Assembly (NCBI RefSeq): GCF_003724155.1
Contig: NZ_RJJQ01000017.1
Coordinates: 1 to 64,000 of the forward strand
Source of the DNA: Flexivirga caeni
GTDB lineage: Bacteria; Actinomycetota; Actinomycetes; Actinomycetales; Dermatophilaceae
DNA: 64,000 nucleotides
Direction: 5' to 3'
The position numbers and the translations under genes were made by a program. Below are positions 8,539 to 20,108 of the stretch, piece by piece (the stretch's first letter is position 1; each line of letters starts with the position of its first letter). The notes beneath the pieces are model-generated. The model worked only from the letters and a program-made list of their open reading frames with translations. It was not told the origin of the DNA and did not search any database.

Positions 8539-10515
8539 TCAGGGCTTGCGCGTGCTCGACGGGTCCCACGTCAGCGGGTATGGCGCGGGCTGCTTCTGAC
8601 CGGCAGGAACCCGGCCGTGCTGCAACGCGTAGCTCATGATCTTGGCGAACACCGGCCCCGCGATGTTCCCGCCGAAGGTGCCGTTCTCCGGCCGTTGCAG
8701 CACCACCGACACGATGTAGCGCGGGTGGTCGGCGGGCGCGAACCCGATGAACGACGCGGTCACCCCGTCGTAGTGGCCGACGGCGGCGTCATAGCGGTTC
8801 GCGGTGCCCGTCTTGCCCGCCACGGCATACCCGGGGACCGCGGCCATCGGCGCCGTACCGGTCTTGGACACGATGCCTTCCATCATCTTGGTCATCAGCG
8901 AGGCGGTCGATGCGGAGATGACGCGGGTGGCCTTGCGGTGGTCGACCGGCGCCTTGTAGTCGTTGCCCTGGCCGATGCCGGCGATCAGCTTGACCGGCTC
9001 CTTCACGCCGCCGTTGGCGACCGTGGCGAAGACGGACGCCTCCTGCACGGCGGTGCTGGCCAGGCCCTGGCCGAACATGACGGTGAAGCGCTGGGTCGCG
9101 TTCCAGTCCTTGTATGGCGCCAGCACCCCGCTGGACTCACCCGGGTAGCCGAGCCCGGTGGTCTGCCCGAGGCCGAACGCCCGCATGTACTTGTAGAGGG
9201 TCGCGGCCGGCAGTTTGCCACCCTCGATCATCGTCCCGATGTTGCTCGACTGCGCGAGAACCCCTGACAGCGTGAGGTATTCGGTGCCGTGCGGCTCCGC
9301 GTCGTGGAAGCTGGTGCCTGCGCGCATCAGCCTCGGCGGCACGACGACCGGCGTCGTCGGAGTGGCCTTGCCCTCGTTGAGCAGGGCCGACATGGTGATG
9401 ATCTTGCTGGTGGAGCCGGGCTCGTACGCCTGGGTGAACGGGGCGGACAGCAGCTCGTTCGGCCTTGCCGCCGCCACGTCGCTGTTGTCGAAGCTCGGGT
9501 AGCTCGCGACCGCCTTGAGGTTCTGCTGGGTGTCCATGATCACGACCTCGCCGGACAGCGAGTCGGTCTGCTTCACCGCGGCAGTAAGCGCATTCTGGGC
9601 ATACCACTGCAGGTCGTTGTCGATGGTCAGCTTCACGTTGTCGCCGTTGACCGCAGGAGTGTCCTGGTTGTCGCCGGTCGCGATCGCCGTGCCGTCGGGC
9701 GCCTGCTCGTAGACGTGCTTGCCGGGCGTGCCGTTGAGCGCCGTCTGCTCCATCAGCTCCACCCCGCCGGCACCCTGGCCGCTGCCGTTGACCCAGCCGA
9801 GCAGCGGTGCGAGCGCGGTGCCCTGCGGGTAGTTGCGCTGCGTGCTCGCGACGGGGATGACGCCGGGTATGCCGAGCGCGGCGATCTGCTTCCACTGCTG
9901 GGGCGTGATGCTCTTGGCCAGGTAGAGGAAACGCGACTTGCGCTTGTCGGCAGCCTGCATCGCCGCCAGCAGCGGCTGCGGCTGAACACCGAGGATGTCG
10001 GCGATATCGGTGGCCGCGCCGGCGAGGCCGACCTGCACGACCTGGTCCTTGATCTGCTTGCGGTAGGTGACTGTCGCGGTGGGGTCGTCGGTGACGTCGA
10101 CCCGGTCCACGCTCGACGCCAGCACGACCCCGTTCGAGTCGACGATCGAACCGCGCTGGGCGGGTATGACGGTCGACCGCAACCGCGAGTCGAGCGCCTT
10201 CGACGCCATGCCCTTGGCGTTCAGGCCCTGGATGCGCAGCAACTGCGCGGCGAACAGGCTGAACACGATAAGCGTGACCACCATGATCCCCCGGGCGCGG
10301 CGACGCGGGTGCCCCACGCCGAGCGACACCGGACGACGCGGCTGACGCGGTGGCGGGGTGTCGGCCTTCGGCCGTGGCGGCCGCTGGGACTGGGCCGCGG
10401 ACGGGCGGCCCGGGCGCTGCGCCGTGCCGCGCTGGCGGCCGCGGCCCTTGGCTGCCTCCCGGGTCGCGCCGCTCGAACGTGGCGGCTGCGCACCGGGCCG
10501 GCGGGACGTGGTCAC
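8539..10515 (-). CDS. ftsI: Septal penicillin-binding protein FtsI (class B PBP)
   Basis: Membrane-anchored transpeptidase that cross-links septal peptidoglycan with FtsW. The 658-aa product has an 80-residue Arg/Pro-rich cytoplasmic tail, one transmembrane helix (about residues 79-96, MVVTLIVFSLFAAQLL), the PBP dimerisation domain starting at QRGSIVDSNGVVLA, and the transpeptidase motifs PGSTSK (catalytic Ser), SSN and KTGTA in order. The GTG start at 10515 has GAGG six bases upstream. It follows the ftsL-like gene by 18 bases. The order fits the actinobacterial ftsL-ftsI-mur arrangement. Confidence 0.96.
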   Translation of the reverse strand: MTTSRRPGAQPPRSSGATREAAKGRGRQRGTAQRPGRPSAAQSQRPPRPKADTPPPRQPRRPVSLGVGHPRRRARGIMVVTLIVFSLFAAQLLRIQGLNAKGMASKALDSRLRSTVIPAQRGSIVDSNGVVLASSVDRVDVTDDPTATVTYRKQIKDQVVQVGLAGAATDIADILGVQPQPLLAAMQAADKRKSRFLYLAKSITPQQWKQIAALGIPGVIPVASTQRNYPQGTALAPLLGWVNGSGQGAGGVELMEQTALNGTPGKHVYEQAPDGTAIATGDNQDTPAVNGDNVKLTIDNDLQWYAQNALTAAVKQTDSLSGEVVIMDTQQNLKAVASYPSFDNSDVAAARPNELLSAPFTQAYEPGSTSKIITMSALLNEGKATPTTPVVVPPRLMRAGTSFHDAEPHGTEYLTLSGVLAQSSNIGTMIEGGKLPAATLYKYMRAFGLGQTTGLGYPGESSGVLAPYKDWNATQRFTVMFGQGLASTAVQEASVFATVANGGVKEPVKLIAGIGQGNDYKAPVDHRKATRVISASTASLMTKMMEGIVSKTGTAPMAAVPGYAVAGKTGTANRYDAAVGHYDGVTASFIGFAPADHPRYIVSVVLQRPENGTFGGNIAGPVFAKIMSYALQHGRVPAGQKQPAPYPLTWDPSSTRKP

Positions 10516-10533
10516 GGGTTACCTCACGGTCGG

Positions 10534-11241
10534 TTAGTTGGCGGGCGTGGTGAGCGAGGGACTGCTCGTGGCCGTCGGCGTGCCGGTCGTCGGCTTCTCG
10601 GCTTTGCGGTCCTTCGCGGATGTAGTTGCGGTGCCGTGCTTTTCGGACTTCTTCGCAGCCTTGCCGGACGCTGTGCCTGCCTTCGACTTCGCCGCGGCCG
10701 GGTGGTGCTTCGAGGCCGGCTTCGGCTTGGTCACCAGCAGGCCGGACGACGCGGCGCTGACAGCCTCCGCCGCAACCTGCGAGGCGGGTGTCGTCGGAAG
10801 CGTCTCCACCGTAAGTGCCGAATCCTTCGCCGACCGTTTCGCCACGCCGAGGAGCTTGCCGTCGGACGCGCGGACGAACCGGGTCGTCGTCGCCTGGACG
10901 AGCCCCATCCGCTGCGCCTGCAAAGCCAGCTGTTGCGGAGCAGACATCGCGTCGATGTCGCCGGACAGCGCCTGCTGCTGGTCGGTCAGCGACGACGACT
11001 GCGACTGCAGGTTCTGCGCCGCGAAGGACTCCTGCGCCCGGTCGGTGTTCAGCAGCAGCAGGCCGATCAGGCCACCGACGAGCAGCAGCACGCACAACAG
11101 CACGAAACCCACGCCGGTGTGCTCGGCGGCATCCTTGGCCTCGACCACGCGCAACCGCGGTGGCTGCGCGGCCGGGCGCGCGGGACGGGTCGGTCGATCG
11201 GCCCGGCTCGCCGGACGCGGCAGTGCTGTCAACTGACTCAT
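10534..11241 (-). CDS. ftsL: FtsL-like single-pass divisome protein
   Basis: Small bitopic membrane protein between rsmH and ftsI, the place of ftsL. The 235-aa product has a basic, Pro-rich cytoplasmic N-terminus, one transmembrane helix near residues 47-66 (GFVLLCVLLLVGGLIGLLLL), then a heptad-like stretch with AAQNLQSQSSSLTDQQQALS, as in FtsL/DivIC, and a long Lys/Ala/Thr tail after residue 150 that looks disordered. FtsL sequences are poorly conserved, so the call rests on topology, coiled-coil character and position. ATG 11241 is chosen because GGAGG lies seven bases upstream; the GTG at 11247 lacks such support. Confidence 0.8.
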   Translation of the reverse strand: MSQLTALPRPASRADRPTRPARPAAQPPRLRVVEAKDAAEHTGVGFVLLCVLLLVGGLIGLLLLNTDRAQESFAAQNLQSQSSSLTDQQQALSGDIDAMSAPQQLALQAQRMGLVQATTTRFVRASDGKLLGVAKRSAKDSALTVETLPTTPASQVAAEAVSAASSGLLVTKPKPASKHHPAAAKSKAGTASGKAAKKSEKHGTATTSAKDRKAEKPTTGTPTATSSPSLTTPAN

Positions 11242-11300
11242 GCACACCCCTCCTTCGTCGGTGTGTGCATTCGCCCCGAGCCCTCTGATCGCTCGCTCAT
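11238..11300 (-). CDS. Possible 20-codon coupling ORF between rsmH and ftsL
   Basis: An ATG two bases after the rsmH TAG opens a 20-codon frame starting MSERSEG whose TGA overlaps the ftsL ATG (GCATGA). It contains the ftsL Shine-Dalgarno, so ribosomes finishing it would be placed at the ftsL start. It begins with ATGAGCGAGCGA, the same string that opens the small ORF before metY and nearly the same as the start of the permease at 63440. There is no homology evidence; it may be a translated spacer and nothing more. Confidence 0.35.
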   Translation of the reverse strand: MSERSEGSGRMHTPTKEGCA

Positions 11301-11302
11301 GA

Positions 11303-12343
11303 CTACCGGAGTCCCTTCAGTCTGGACTGCTGAACCCCACGGCTTGTGGGGAGGATACGTTCGGCGGCACGCAGCCGCGCGGACGCCGCGCGGGGGTTGC
11401 CGGAGATTTCGTGGTCGGTCGGCTGTTCGGCGCCACGGGTCAGCAACCGCAGGTATGGCGCGTGCTCCGGCAACTCGACCGGCAGCCCGGGCGGCGCGGT
11501 GCTGGTAGCACCGGCCGCTAGCGTGCGCTTGGTGATCCGGTCCTCGAGCGAGTGATAGGAGAGGACCGCGACCCGGCCGCCGACCGCGAGCGCGTCGATC
11601 GCCGCCGGCAGTGCTGCCTCCCAGGCCGCGAGCTCGCCGTTGACCTCGATGCGCAGCGCCTGGAACGTGCGCTTGCCCGGGTGACCCCCACTGCGCTGCG
11701 ATGCCGCCGGTATGGCGCGACGCAGCAACTCGACCAGCCGGGCCGAGTCGGTGAACGGGGCCCGTTCGCGCTCGCGCACGACGGCTCCGGCGATCTTGCG
11801 GGCGAAACGCTCCTCGCCATACGTGCGCAGGATGCGTTCGAGGTCGGCCGCGGCGTACGTGTTGAGGACGTCGGCGGCGGTCGGCCCGGTGGTCTGGTCC
11901 ATCCGCATGTCCAGCGGTGCGTCCACGCTGTAGGCGAACCCGCGCCCGGTCTCGTCCAGTTGCAGGGAGGAGACGCCGAGGTCGAAGAGGGCGGCGTCGA
12001 TCGACGTCACGCCGCGTTCGGCGAGCACGGGAATCGCCTCGTCATAGACGGCATGCACCGGCTGGAAGCGCGAGCCGTATGCCGCGAGTCGCTCCCCCGC
12101 CAGGTCCAGCGCCTGGGTGTCGCGGTCGACGCCATACACGGTGGCCTGCGGGCAGGCCGCGAGGATCGCCTCCGTGTGTCCGCCCATGCCGAGCGTGCCG
12201 TCGAGGAAGACCGCGCCGGGCGCCTCGAGCGCGGGAGCGAGCAGCGCGGTGATGCGGGCGGCGAGCACCGGGACGTGCCGGTCGGCGGCGCCTCCTGCGG
12301 TCACACCCTGCTCCTTGTTCGCGATGCGAGTGTCGATCGTCAT
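11303..12343 (-). CDS. rsmH: 16S rRNA (cytosine1402-N4)-methyltransferase RsmH
   Basis: SAM-dependent methyltransferase (MraW) acting on C1402 of 16S rRNA, conserved in the dcw cluster. The 346-aa product has [13 protein letters not shown] at the front, the SAM loop [47 protein letters not shown], the [16 protein letters not shown] block and [14 protein letters not shown] 12343 is preferred over the far-upstream start because GGAG sits nine bases before it and family members begin close to this point. It follows mraZ by 135 bases. Confidence 0.96.
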   Translation of the reverse strand: MTIDTRIANKEQGVTAGGAADRHVPVLAARITALLAPALEAPGAVFLDGTLGMGGHTEAILAACPQATVYGVDRDTQALDLAGERLAAYGSRFQPVHAVYDEAIPVLAERGVTSIDAALFDLGVSSLQLDETGRGFAYSVDAPLDMRMDQTTGPTAADVLNTYAAADLERILRTYGEERFARKIAGAVVRERERAPFTDSARLVELLRRAIPAASQRSGGHPGKRTFQALRIEVNGELAAWEAALPAAIDALAVGGRVAVLSYHSLEDRITKRTLAAGATSTAPPGLPVELPEHAPYLRLLTRGAEQPTDHEISGNPRAASARLRAAERILPTSRGVQQSRLKGLR

Positions 12344-12478
12344 GCGTCGTGCTCCGCGGTGATCCCTGGCTCTTTCTGAACCCTGGTCCCCAGCCGCTCC
12401 CAGCTCTCTCGCCGGTTCCGGCACCGGGGAAGGTGTGCCGGAGGACGTCGGGAGTGCCGAGCGGATGGAGGCCGGGGG

Positions 12479-12913
12479 TCAGAACAGCCCGCCAGGAATC
12501 ACCTCCTCGCCCTGGTCGGCGAAGTCGTCCTCGGTTGCCGCGAGGAAGTCGTTCCAAGCCGTGGTGTCCCAGACCTCGACCCGGTTGCCGGTGCCGATGA
12601 CCGTGCAGTCCTTGGTGAGGCCGGCGTATTCGCGCAGCACGGCCGGGATGGTCACGCGGCCCTGCTTGTCCGGGATCTCGTCGGATGCGGCGGACAGCAG
12701 CACACGCTGGAAGTTGCGCACGGCCCGGTTGGTGACCGGGGTGTTGTTCATCTCGGCGGCGAGGCGCTCGAAGTCGGCCATCGCGAAGACGTAGAGGCAG
12801 CGTTCCTGCCCCCGGGTGATGACCAGCCCGCCGGCGAGCTTGTCGCGGAACTTGGCGGGCAGGAAGAGGCGGCCCTTCTCGTCAAGCCGGGGGGTGTGTG
12901 TGCCGAGAAACAT
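12479..12913 (-). CDS. mraZ: Transcriptional regulator MraZ
   Basis: First gene of the dcw cluster. MraZ is a ring-forming AbrB-like DNA-binding protein that regulates its own operon. The 144-aa product begins [19 protein letters not shown] and has the second half-domain [20 protein letters not shown]; the paired DxKGR and DxQGR elements are diagnostic. ATG 12913 has AGGAGG eight bases upstream, so the three extra codons of the longer frame are not needed. Direct repeats of the MraZ-box type lie 44-79 bases upstream (12957-12992), consistent with autoregulation. Confidence 0.96.
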   Translation of the reverse strand: MFLGTHTPRLDEKGRLFLPAKFRDKLAGGLVITRGQERCLYVFAMADFERLAAEMNNTPVTNRAVRNFQRVLLSAASDEIPDKQGRVTIPAVLREYAGLTKDCTVIGTGNRVEVWDTTAWNDFLAATEDDFADQGEEVIPGGLF

Positions 12914-12956
12914 GCACGCCACCTCCTCCTCGATCCCTGACCCGCGCGCCGCAGCT

Positions 12957-12992
12957 CACCAACTGGCCCCACCGTACTCCACTTTCCCCCAC
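12957..12992 (-). promoter_or_regulatory. MraZ-type operator upstream of mraZ
   Basis: Read on the minus strand, GTGGGG, GTGGAG and GTGGGG begin at 12992, 12982 and 12972, exactly 10 bp apart, followed by a weaker TTGGTG at 12962. MraZ proteins are known to bind tandem TGGG-type repeats with one helical turn of spacing in front of mraZ. Position, repeat word and phase all match. No clear -10/-35 pair could be fixed by eye. Confidence 0.75.
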
Positions 12993-13020
12993 CTGTCGCC
13001 CCTCGCCCGCCGTGACGCGT

Positions 13021-13312
13021 GCCGTTGCCGTTCGTTTGCGCAGGTCAGCGCCGTGGAGCGGAGTGGAGCGAGCAGCCGAAGCGATTCCCCCAGGTGCGGG
13101 TCCGGATCGGCCCGGTATGGCGTCCCGGACCGCTCTCTCGGCCGTATGACGGCGCCCATCCCGCCACCGGGAGCCCCTGGGGACCACCCGGTGGAGCGAA
13201 GTGGAGCAACGGATGGCAGGCTGCAGCGGCCGGCACGACACAGACAACGATTGGGTTGCGGTCGTTGCCGGAATGAGGTGACCCAGCGGCACACATCAGG
13301 CAGGATCGACAC
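13021..13312. other. Divergent intergenic region between the dcw and moxR operons
   Basis: No gene is evident. Two near-identical 17-mers, GTGGAGCGGAGTGGAGC near 13053 and GTGGAGCGAAGTGGAGC near 13191, lie about 138 bases apart in the same orientation. Promoters for both divergent operons must be in 12914-13312, but apart from the MraZ repeats nothing is clear. AGGATCGACAC directly precedes the moxR ATG. Confidence 0.4.
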
Positions 13313-14328
<1,016 letters not shown>

Positions 14329-14329
<1 letters not shown>

Positions 14330-15612
14330 TGGTGCAGGAGCGGCCACACACCTTCACCGGCCTGGGACGCGGATTCCTCGCCGCCGGTGTCGTCCTGGCG
14401 ATCACCGGTCAGGTGCTGGGTTTCGAGGACATCGTGCGGGTCGGAGTGCTGTTGCTCGCGCTGGCGATCGGGGCGCTGCTCTTCGCGCGGCGGCCGGCGC
14501 CACGCCTGGACGTGCGCCGGGTGGTGACACCTCCGACCGCCACACCCGACGAACGCGCCGAGGTCGAGGTCACCTTCACCAACGTCGACACCCGCTCCAG
14601 CCGCCTCTACCTGGCGGAGGAACGCATCGACTACGTGCTCGGCGACCGGCCACGTTTCGTCGTCGCCCGGCTGGAGCCCGGTGCCGCCCGGCAGGTGCGG
14701 TATGTCGTACGCAGCCACCTGCGCGGCCGCTACCAGCTGGGGCCGGTCACCCTCACCCAGCGCGACCCGTTCGGCCTGACCCACGTGACCCGGGCACTGA
14801 CCAGCACCGACGAGTTGCTGGTGCTGCCGCGCGTCATACCGCTCGGTGCCAGCCACCCGCCCGGATCCGGTGTCGGCAACGACGGCGAGACCCCGCAGAT
14901 GATCGCGCTGCACGGCGAAGAAGATGTGTCGATCCGCAACTACCACGACGGCGACGACCTGCGGAAGGTGCACTGGCCGGCCACCGCGCACCGCGGCCAG
15001 CTGATGGTGCGGCAGGAGGACCGGCCGGCCCGCAGGTCGGCGCTCGTGCTGCTGGACTCGCGTACCTCCGCGCACGCCGGCACCGGCGCGGCCAGCTCGT
15101 TCGAGTGGGCGGTCAGCGCCGTCGCCTCCGTGCTCGTCCGGCTGGACGAACTCGGCTACCGATCCCAGCTGATCACCCGGGAAGCGTTGCGCGCCAGCCA
15201 CACCGACCTCATCGAGCGCTCCACGCCCCAGATGATCGAGGACCTGGCATCCGCCGAACTCGGCGCCGACGAAGACTTCACCCAGGTGCTGTCCGCCGCG
15301 CTCGACCAGGTCGCAGCCGGCGGCCTCGCCGTCGCTGTCGTCGCCGCGGGCGACCAGGACACCGCGATCGAACTCGCCGGACTGCGTCAGCCCGGCGCCG
15401 CAGCACTCGGCTTCGTGCTCGACCCGGCGACCTTCGCCCACGCCAGACGGGACGACGCGGTGGACGCCGCACCGAGTGAGGCCGCCCGCCGGGTGCGCGA
15501 CCAGCTGGCCGCCGCGGGCTGGCGGGTGGTCATCGTCCACGCCAAGCTGCCGGTCCTGGACGCCTGGACGACCGTCACGAACAAGGCGCTGGTGCAAGTG
15601 GGTTCGCTGTGA
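14329..15612 (+). CDS. DUF58-domain membrane protein
   Basis: The 427-aa product has two hydrophobic helices near the N-terminus (about residues 14-28 and 34-51), then a soluble region, and the DUF58 signature around RNYHDGDDLRKVHWPATAHR, followed by a VWA-like fold segment ALVLLDSR. The start ATG 14329 overlaps the moxR TGA by one base. The far longer open frame upstream is only read-through antisense to nothing real and is ignored. DUF58 proteins are usually partners of MoxR ATPases; biochemical function is unknown. The stop overlaps the next gene by 4 bases. Confidence 0.9.
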
Positions 15613-17924
15613 TCGCCCGCGCCCGGCTCAGCGAAGCCGGTCTGGCGGTCATCGCCTCGATCGTGGCGACGTGGCCGCTCACGACGCTGCTGCAGGGCGG
15701 CGGCTGGCTGTGGGCGTTGATACTGCTCGTCGTGTTCGTCGGCCTAGTCGGTGCCGGGGTGCGGATGACGAGGGCCTCGGCGGGGGCGATCCTGTCGGCG
15801 CAGCTGGTCGCGCTGATCGTCGTCGTCATACTCCTCAACGTCCACGATCACCTGGACTCCGGCTTCCTGCAGGCCGTCGGCGATCTGGTCCGCCAGGCCG
15901 ACGACACCGTGCGCGAGTCGCGCGCGCCCGCGCCCGTGACGCCCGGCCTACTCATGATGCTCGAAGTCATCGTGCCCGGGCTGGCGATCGGGGTGGACTT
16001 CCTCGCCGTGACGTGCCGGCAGCCGGCGCTCGCCGGGGTCCCGATGATGGTCATCTACCTGCTGTCCACCTCCAACAGCGGCGACGCACTCAACCCCGTC
16101 TTCTTCATCCTGCTCGCGGCGTCCTGGCTGATCCTGATCGCGCACGGCGGCGGGCTGCTCGTCCGGACCTGGTCGTCGGTGCGCGCTCGCGCCCTGACAC
16201 CGACGCTGCACGAGGACCAGCTGGGCATCGGCGGTATGGCGTCCGCGGCGCGCGTGCTCGGCATCGTCACGATCGTGCTCGCGCTGATCGTGCCGGTGCT
16301 GATCCCCCGGTCCGCTCCGCACTACTTCGCCAAGGGCCTGGGACACGGCGGGCACGGCAACGGCACCGGCGTCGTCGCCTTCAGCACGACCGTCAGCCTC
16401 GCGAAAGACCTGCGCAGCACCAACGGCACGCCGGTGCTGAACTTCCGGACCAGCGACCTGTCGCCGCCACCGCTGCGGGTCACCGCGGGCGGCACCTACT
16501 CCGACGGCGAGTGGTCCGGGTTCCCCAGCTCGGGAAACCTCACCCAGGAGCGGAACGGTGCGGTGATCCCCCGGTCCGACGGCGTGGCCACGAGCCGCAC
16601 CGAGACGACCGAGAGCATGCAGATCACGAACAACACCATGCGGGCCCCGGACGTGCCCGCGCCATACCCGATCTCGCTCGGCAATTTCGGCGCGACGCAG
16701 TGGGGCGTCTCGGCACAGACCGGACAGCCCTACGTCGCCAAGACGGTCAAGGACTATTCGGTCAGCTACTACATCCCGCAGCGCTCCGCATACCGGGCGG
16801 GCGTGCAGGTGTCCACGGGCAGTTTCGGCAACGAGCTGGAGCTCGACCCCAGCTCGGCGGGCCGCGTGCGTGCGCTCGCCCGGAAACTGGGCGGCGGCAA
16901 CTCGTTCGACGAGGCAGTGCGGATCCAGAACTACTTGCGCTCGGACCTGTTCACCTATTCGCTGACGCTCGCCCCGCGCCGGACGGTCGACGGCAGGAAG
17001 CTGGACCCGCTGTCCAACTTCCTGGTCACCCGGCAGGGATACTGCACGCAGTTCGCCACGGCGATGATCATGCTGGCGCGTGCCGACGGCATACCGGCCC
17101 GGATGGCGCTGGGTTTCCTGCCCGGTGTCCCCGCGCCAAACGGCCTCTACACGGTGACCCAGTCCAACGCGCACGCCTGGCCGGAGCTCTACCTGGACGG
17201 CATGGGGTGGACGCGGTTCGAACCGACACCCGGCGACCGGTCGGGAGTCCCCCCGTCATACACCACCACCGTGGACGCGGGCCATGGCGGCGGTCACGTC
17301 CCGGGGCAGCGCTCCAGCACGACCGCACCGTCCCAGCGGCCGTCCGTCTCGTCCCACCCGGCACCGATCGTGACCTCGCCGCAGCATTCGACCGGCGGGC
17401 CGCGGTACCCGCACCTGCTGCGCGACCTGCTGATCGTGCTCGCTGTGCTGCTCGTCGGCCTGCTCGGCGCGCTGGTGCTGCCGCTGCTGGCTCGCCGCCA
17501 GCGTTCCGCGATCAGCGCCCGCCTGCGCGAACACCAGCCGGTCGAGGCGCAGTGGCAGGTGCTGCAGACGCAGCTGCACGACCTCGGCATACCGCCTCCC
17601 GAGTCGGAGGGTTCGCCACGCGCCATCGAACGCCACTACCGGTCGCGCGCCGTGCTGCCCGACGAGGGCGCCGCTGCCCTGCACTCGGTCATCCAGTCCC
17701 TGGAGGACGAGCGGTATGCCGCGCCCGGCACCGCCGAGGTGACGATCGACCGGCAGGCACAGCAGGTGCTGCGCGACATCCGGCGGCAGCAGTCGTGGGT
17801 GCAGCGCTTCGGGTCGACCATCCTGCCCGGCACCGGCCGCGCCGCGTTCGGCCGCGGCTTCCGGCGGGCGATCGACTGGCCGTTCCAGGTCATCTTCCGG
17901 CAGCCGCGCGACGGCGATCGGTAG
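15609..17924 (+). CDS. Membrane transglutaminase-like protein (TgpA type)
   Basis: The 771-aa protein has about six N-terminal transmembrane helices (residues about 8-210), an extracytoplasmic domain with the transglutaminase core, then a C-terminal helix near residue 610 (LLIVLAVLLVGLLGALVLPLL) and a cytoplasmic tail. The catalytic Cys lies in RQGYCTQFATAM and the His in SNAHAWPELYLDGMGWTRFEP; an acidic third member is likely in the latter block. A Ser/Thr/Pro linker separates the domain from the last helix. The GTG start overlaps the DUF58 stop by 4 bases. The TgpA-MoxR-DUF58 association is known; the substrate is not. Confidence 0.9.
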   Translation: MIARARLSEAGLAVIASIVATWPLTTLLQGGGWLWALILLVVFVGLVGAGVRMTRASAGAILSAQLVALIVVVILLNVHDHLDSGFLQAVGDLVRQADDTVRESRAPAPVTPGLLMMLEVIVPGLAIGVDFLAVTCRQPALAGVPMMVIYLLSTSNSGDALNPVFFILLAASWLILIAHGGGLLVRTWSSVRARALTPTLHEDQLGIGGMASAARVLGIVTIVLALIVPVLIPRSAPHYFAKGLGHGGHGNGTGVVAFSTTVSLAKDLRSTNGTPVLNFRTSDLSPPPLRVTAGGTYSDGEWSGFPSSGNLTQERNGAVIPRSDGVATSRTETTESMQITNNTMRAPDVPAPYPISLGNFGATQWGVSAQTGQPYVAKTVKDYSVSYYIPQRSAYRAGVQVSTGSFGNELELDPSSAGRVRALARKLGGGNSFDEAVRIQNYLRSDLFTYSLTLAPRRTVDGRKLDPLSNFLVTRQGYCTQFATAMIMLARADGIPARMALGFLPGVPAPNGLYTVTQSNAHAWPELYLDGMGWTRFEPTPGDRSGVPPSYTTTVDAGHGGGHVPGQRSSTTAPSQRPSVSSHPAPIVTSPQHSTGGPRYPHLLRDLLIVLAVLLVGLLGALVLPLLARRQRSAISARLREHQPVEAQWQVLQTQLHDLGIPPPESEGSPRAIERHYRSRAVLPDEGAAALHSVIQSLEDERYAAPGTAEVTIDRQAQQVLRDIRRQQSWVQRFGSTILPGTGRAAFGRGFRRAIDWPFQVIFRQPRDGDR

Positions 17925-17985
17925 GAGAGCCCGGCGGCGAGCCGGCAACAACACGCGGTGGGTGAGCGATCAGGTGGGGTCGGCC

Positions 17986-18451
17986 GTCCCGAAAGCTCGA
18001 CCGTCGCGACTCCGGGACGCCCCCTGCCCGGATTCCCGTCCCGAACCCTCGACCGTCGCGACTCCGGGACACCCCCGGCACTGGATTTCCGCCCGCGAAT
18101 CGGCGCGCTCGCGAGTTTGATGCTCCAGTGGGCAGTCACTGGCGAGTATGACGAAATACCCACCAGTAACTGCCCACTCGGGCCACTTCTCGCGTATCCC
18201 GCCCCGAAAGCCCCGCCCAACCAGCGACCGTTGCCGGTTACGCACCGTCAGCCCGGATTCCCGTCCCGAACCCTCGACCGTCGCGACTTCGGGACACTCC
18301 AAGCCCAGATTCCCGTCCCGAACCCTCGACCGTCGCGACTTAGGGACACCCCAAGCCCAGATTCCCGTCCCAAACCCTCGACCGTCGCGACTTAGGAACA
18401 CCCCAAGCCCAGATTCCCGTCCCAAACCCTCGACCGTCGCGACTTAGGAAC
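17986..18451. repeat. 52-bp-period palindromic repeat cluster
   Basis: Six 33-nt units with the form GTCCCGAA...TTCGGGAC start at 17986, 18038, 18263, 18315, 18367 and 18419. Spacing is exactly 52 bp within the two groups (units 1-2 and 3-6). Each unit has complementary ends, GTCCCGAA against TTCGGGAC, perfect in unit 3, around CTCGACCGTCGCGAC; the 19-nt linkers are nearly identical. Units 5 and 6 have degraded ends (GTCCCAAA, TTAGGAAC). Identical linkers exclude CRISPR. The array lies between convergent transglutaminase and sigA genes and encodes nothing. Confidence 0.85.
18127..18178. repeat. 52-nt near-perfect hairpin
   Basis: Arms 18127-18149 and 18156-18178 pair over 23 positions with three mismatches around a six-base loop GACGAA. 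The outer ten pairs (AGTGGGCAGT with ACTGCCCACT) are perfect. It sits in the gap between repeat units 2 and 3 but shares no sequence with them. A GTATGACG word spans the left arm and loop. It could be a separate REP/MITE-like unit or a terminator without a T run. Confidence 0.75.
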
Positions 18452-18532
18452 ACCGAACTGGCCGCCCGCGACAAACCCCACCCACCCCGCTGACGCGGAG
18501 AGGACGACGGGCAGTGGAAAGGCCCGCGACAG

Positions 18533-18569
18533 AAAAGGCCCGCGACGAACTGTTCGTCGCAGGCCTTTC
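18533..18569. terminator. Bidirectional intrinsic terminator after sigA
   Basis: GGCCCGCGACGAA (18537-18549) pairs with TTCGTCGCAGGCC (18553-18565) over 13 positions with one mismatch and a CTG loop. AAAA precedes it and TTT follows, so a U-run is produced on either strand. It lies 31 bases beyond the sigA stop and also faces transcription from the transglutaminase operon. Confidence 0.85.
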
Positions 18570-18599
18570 CGATGCCGCGAGGAGTCGCAGCACGAAGAC

Positions 18600-20108
<1,509 letters not shown>

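Noticed and set aside
17958-18447. Overlapping open frames in both directions through the 52-bp repeats, with PSTVAT-like repeats
   Set aside because: The periodic peptides come from translating the DNA repeat; there is no start signal and both strands look equally open.
17986-18451. CRISPR array
   Set aside because: The 19-nt linkers between the 33-nt units are almost identical, the units are palindromic and decay gradually, and no cas gene is near.
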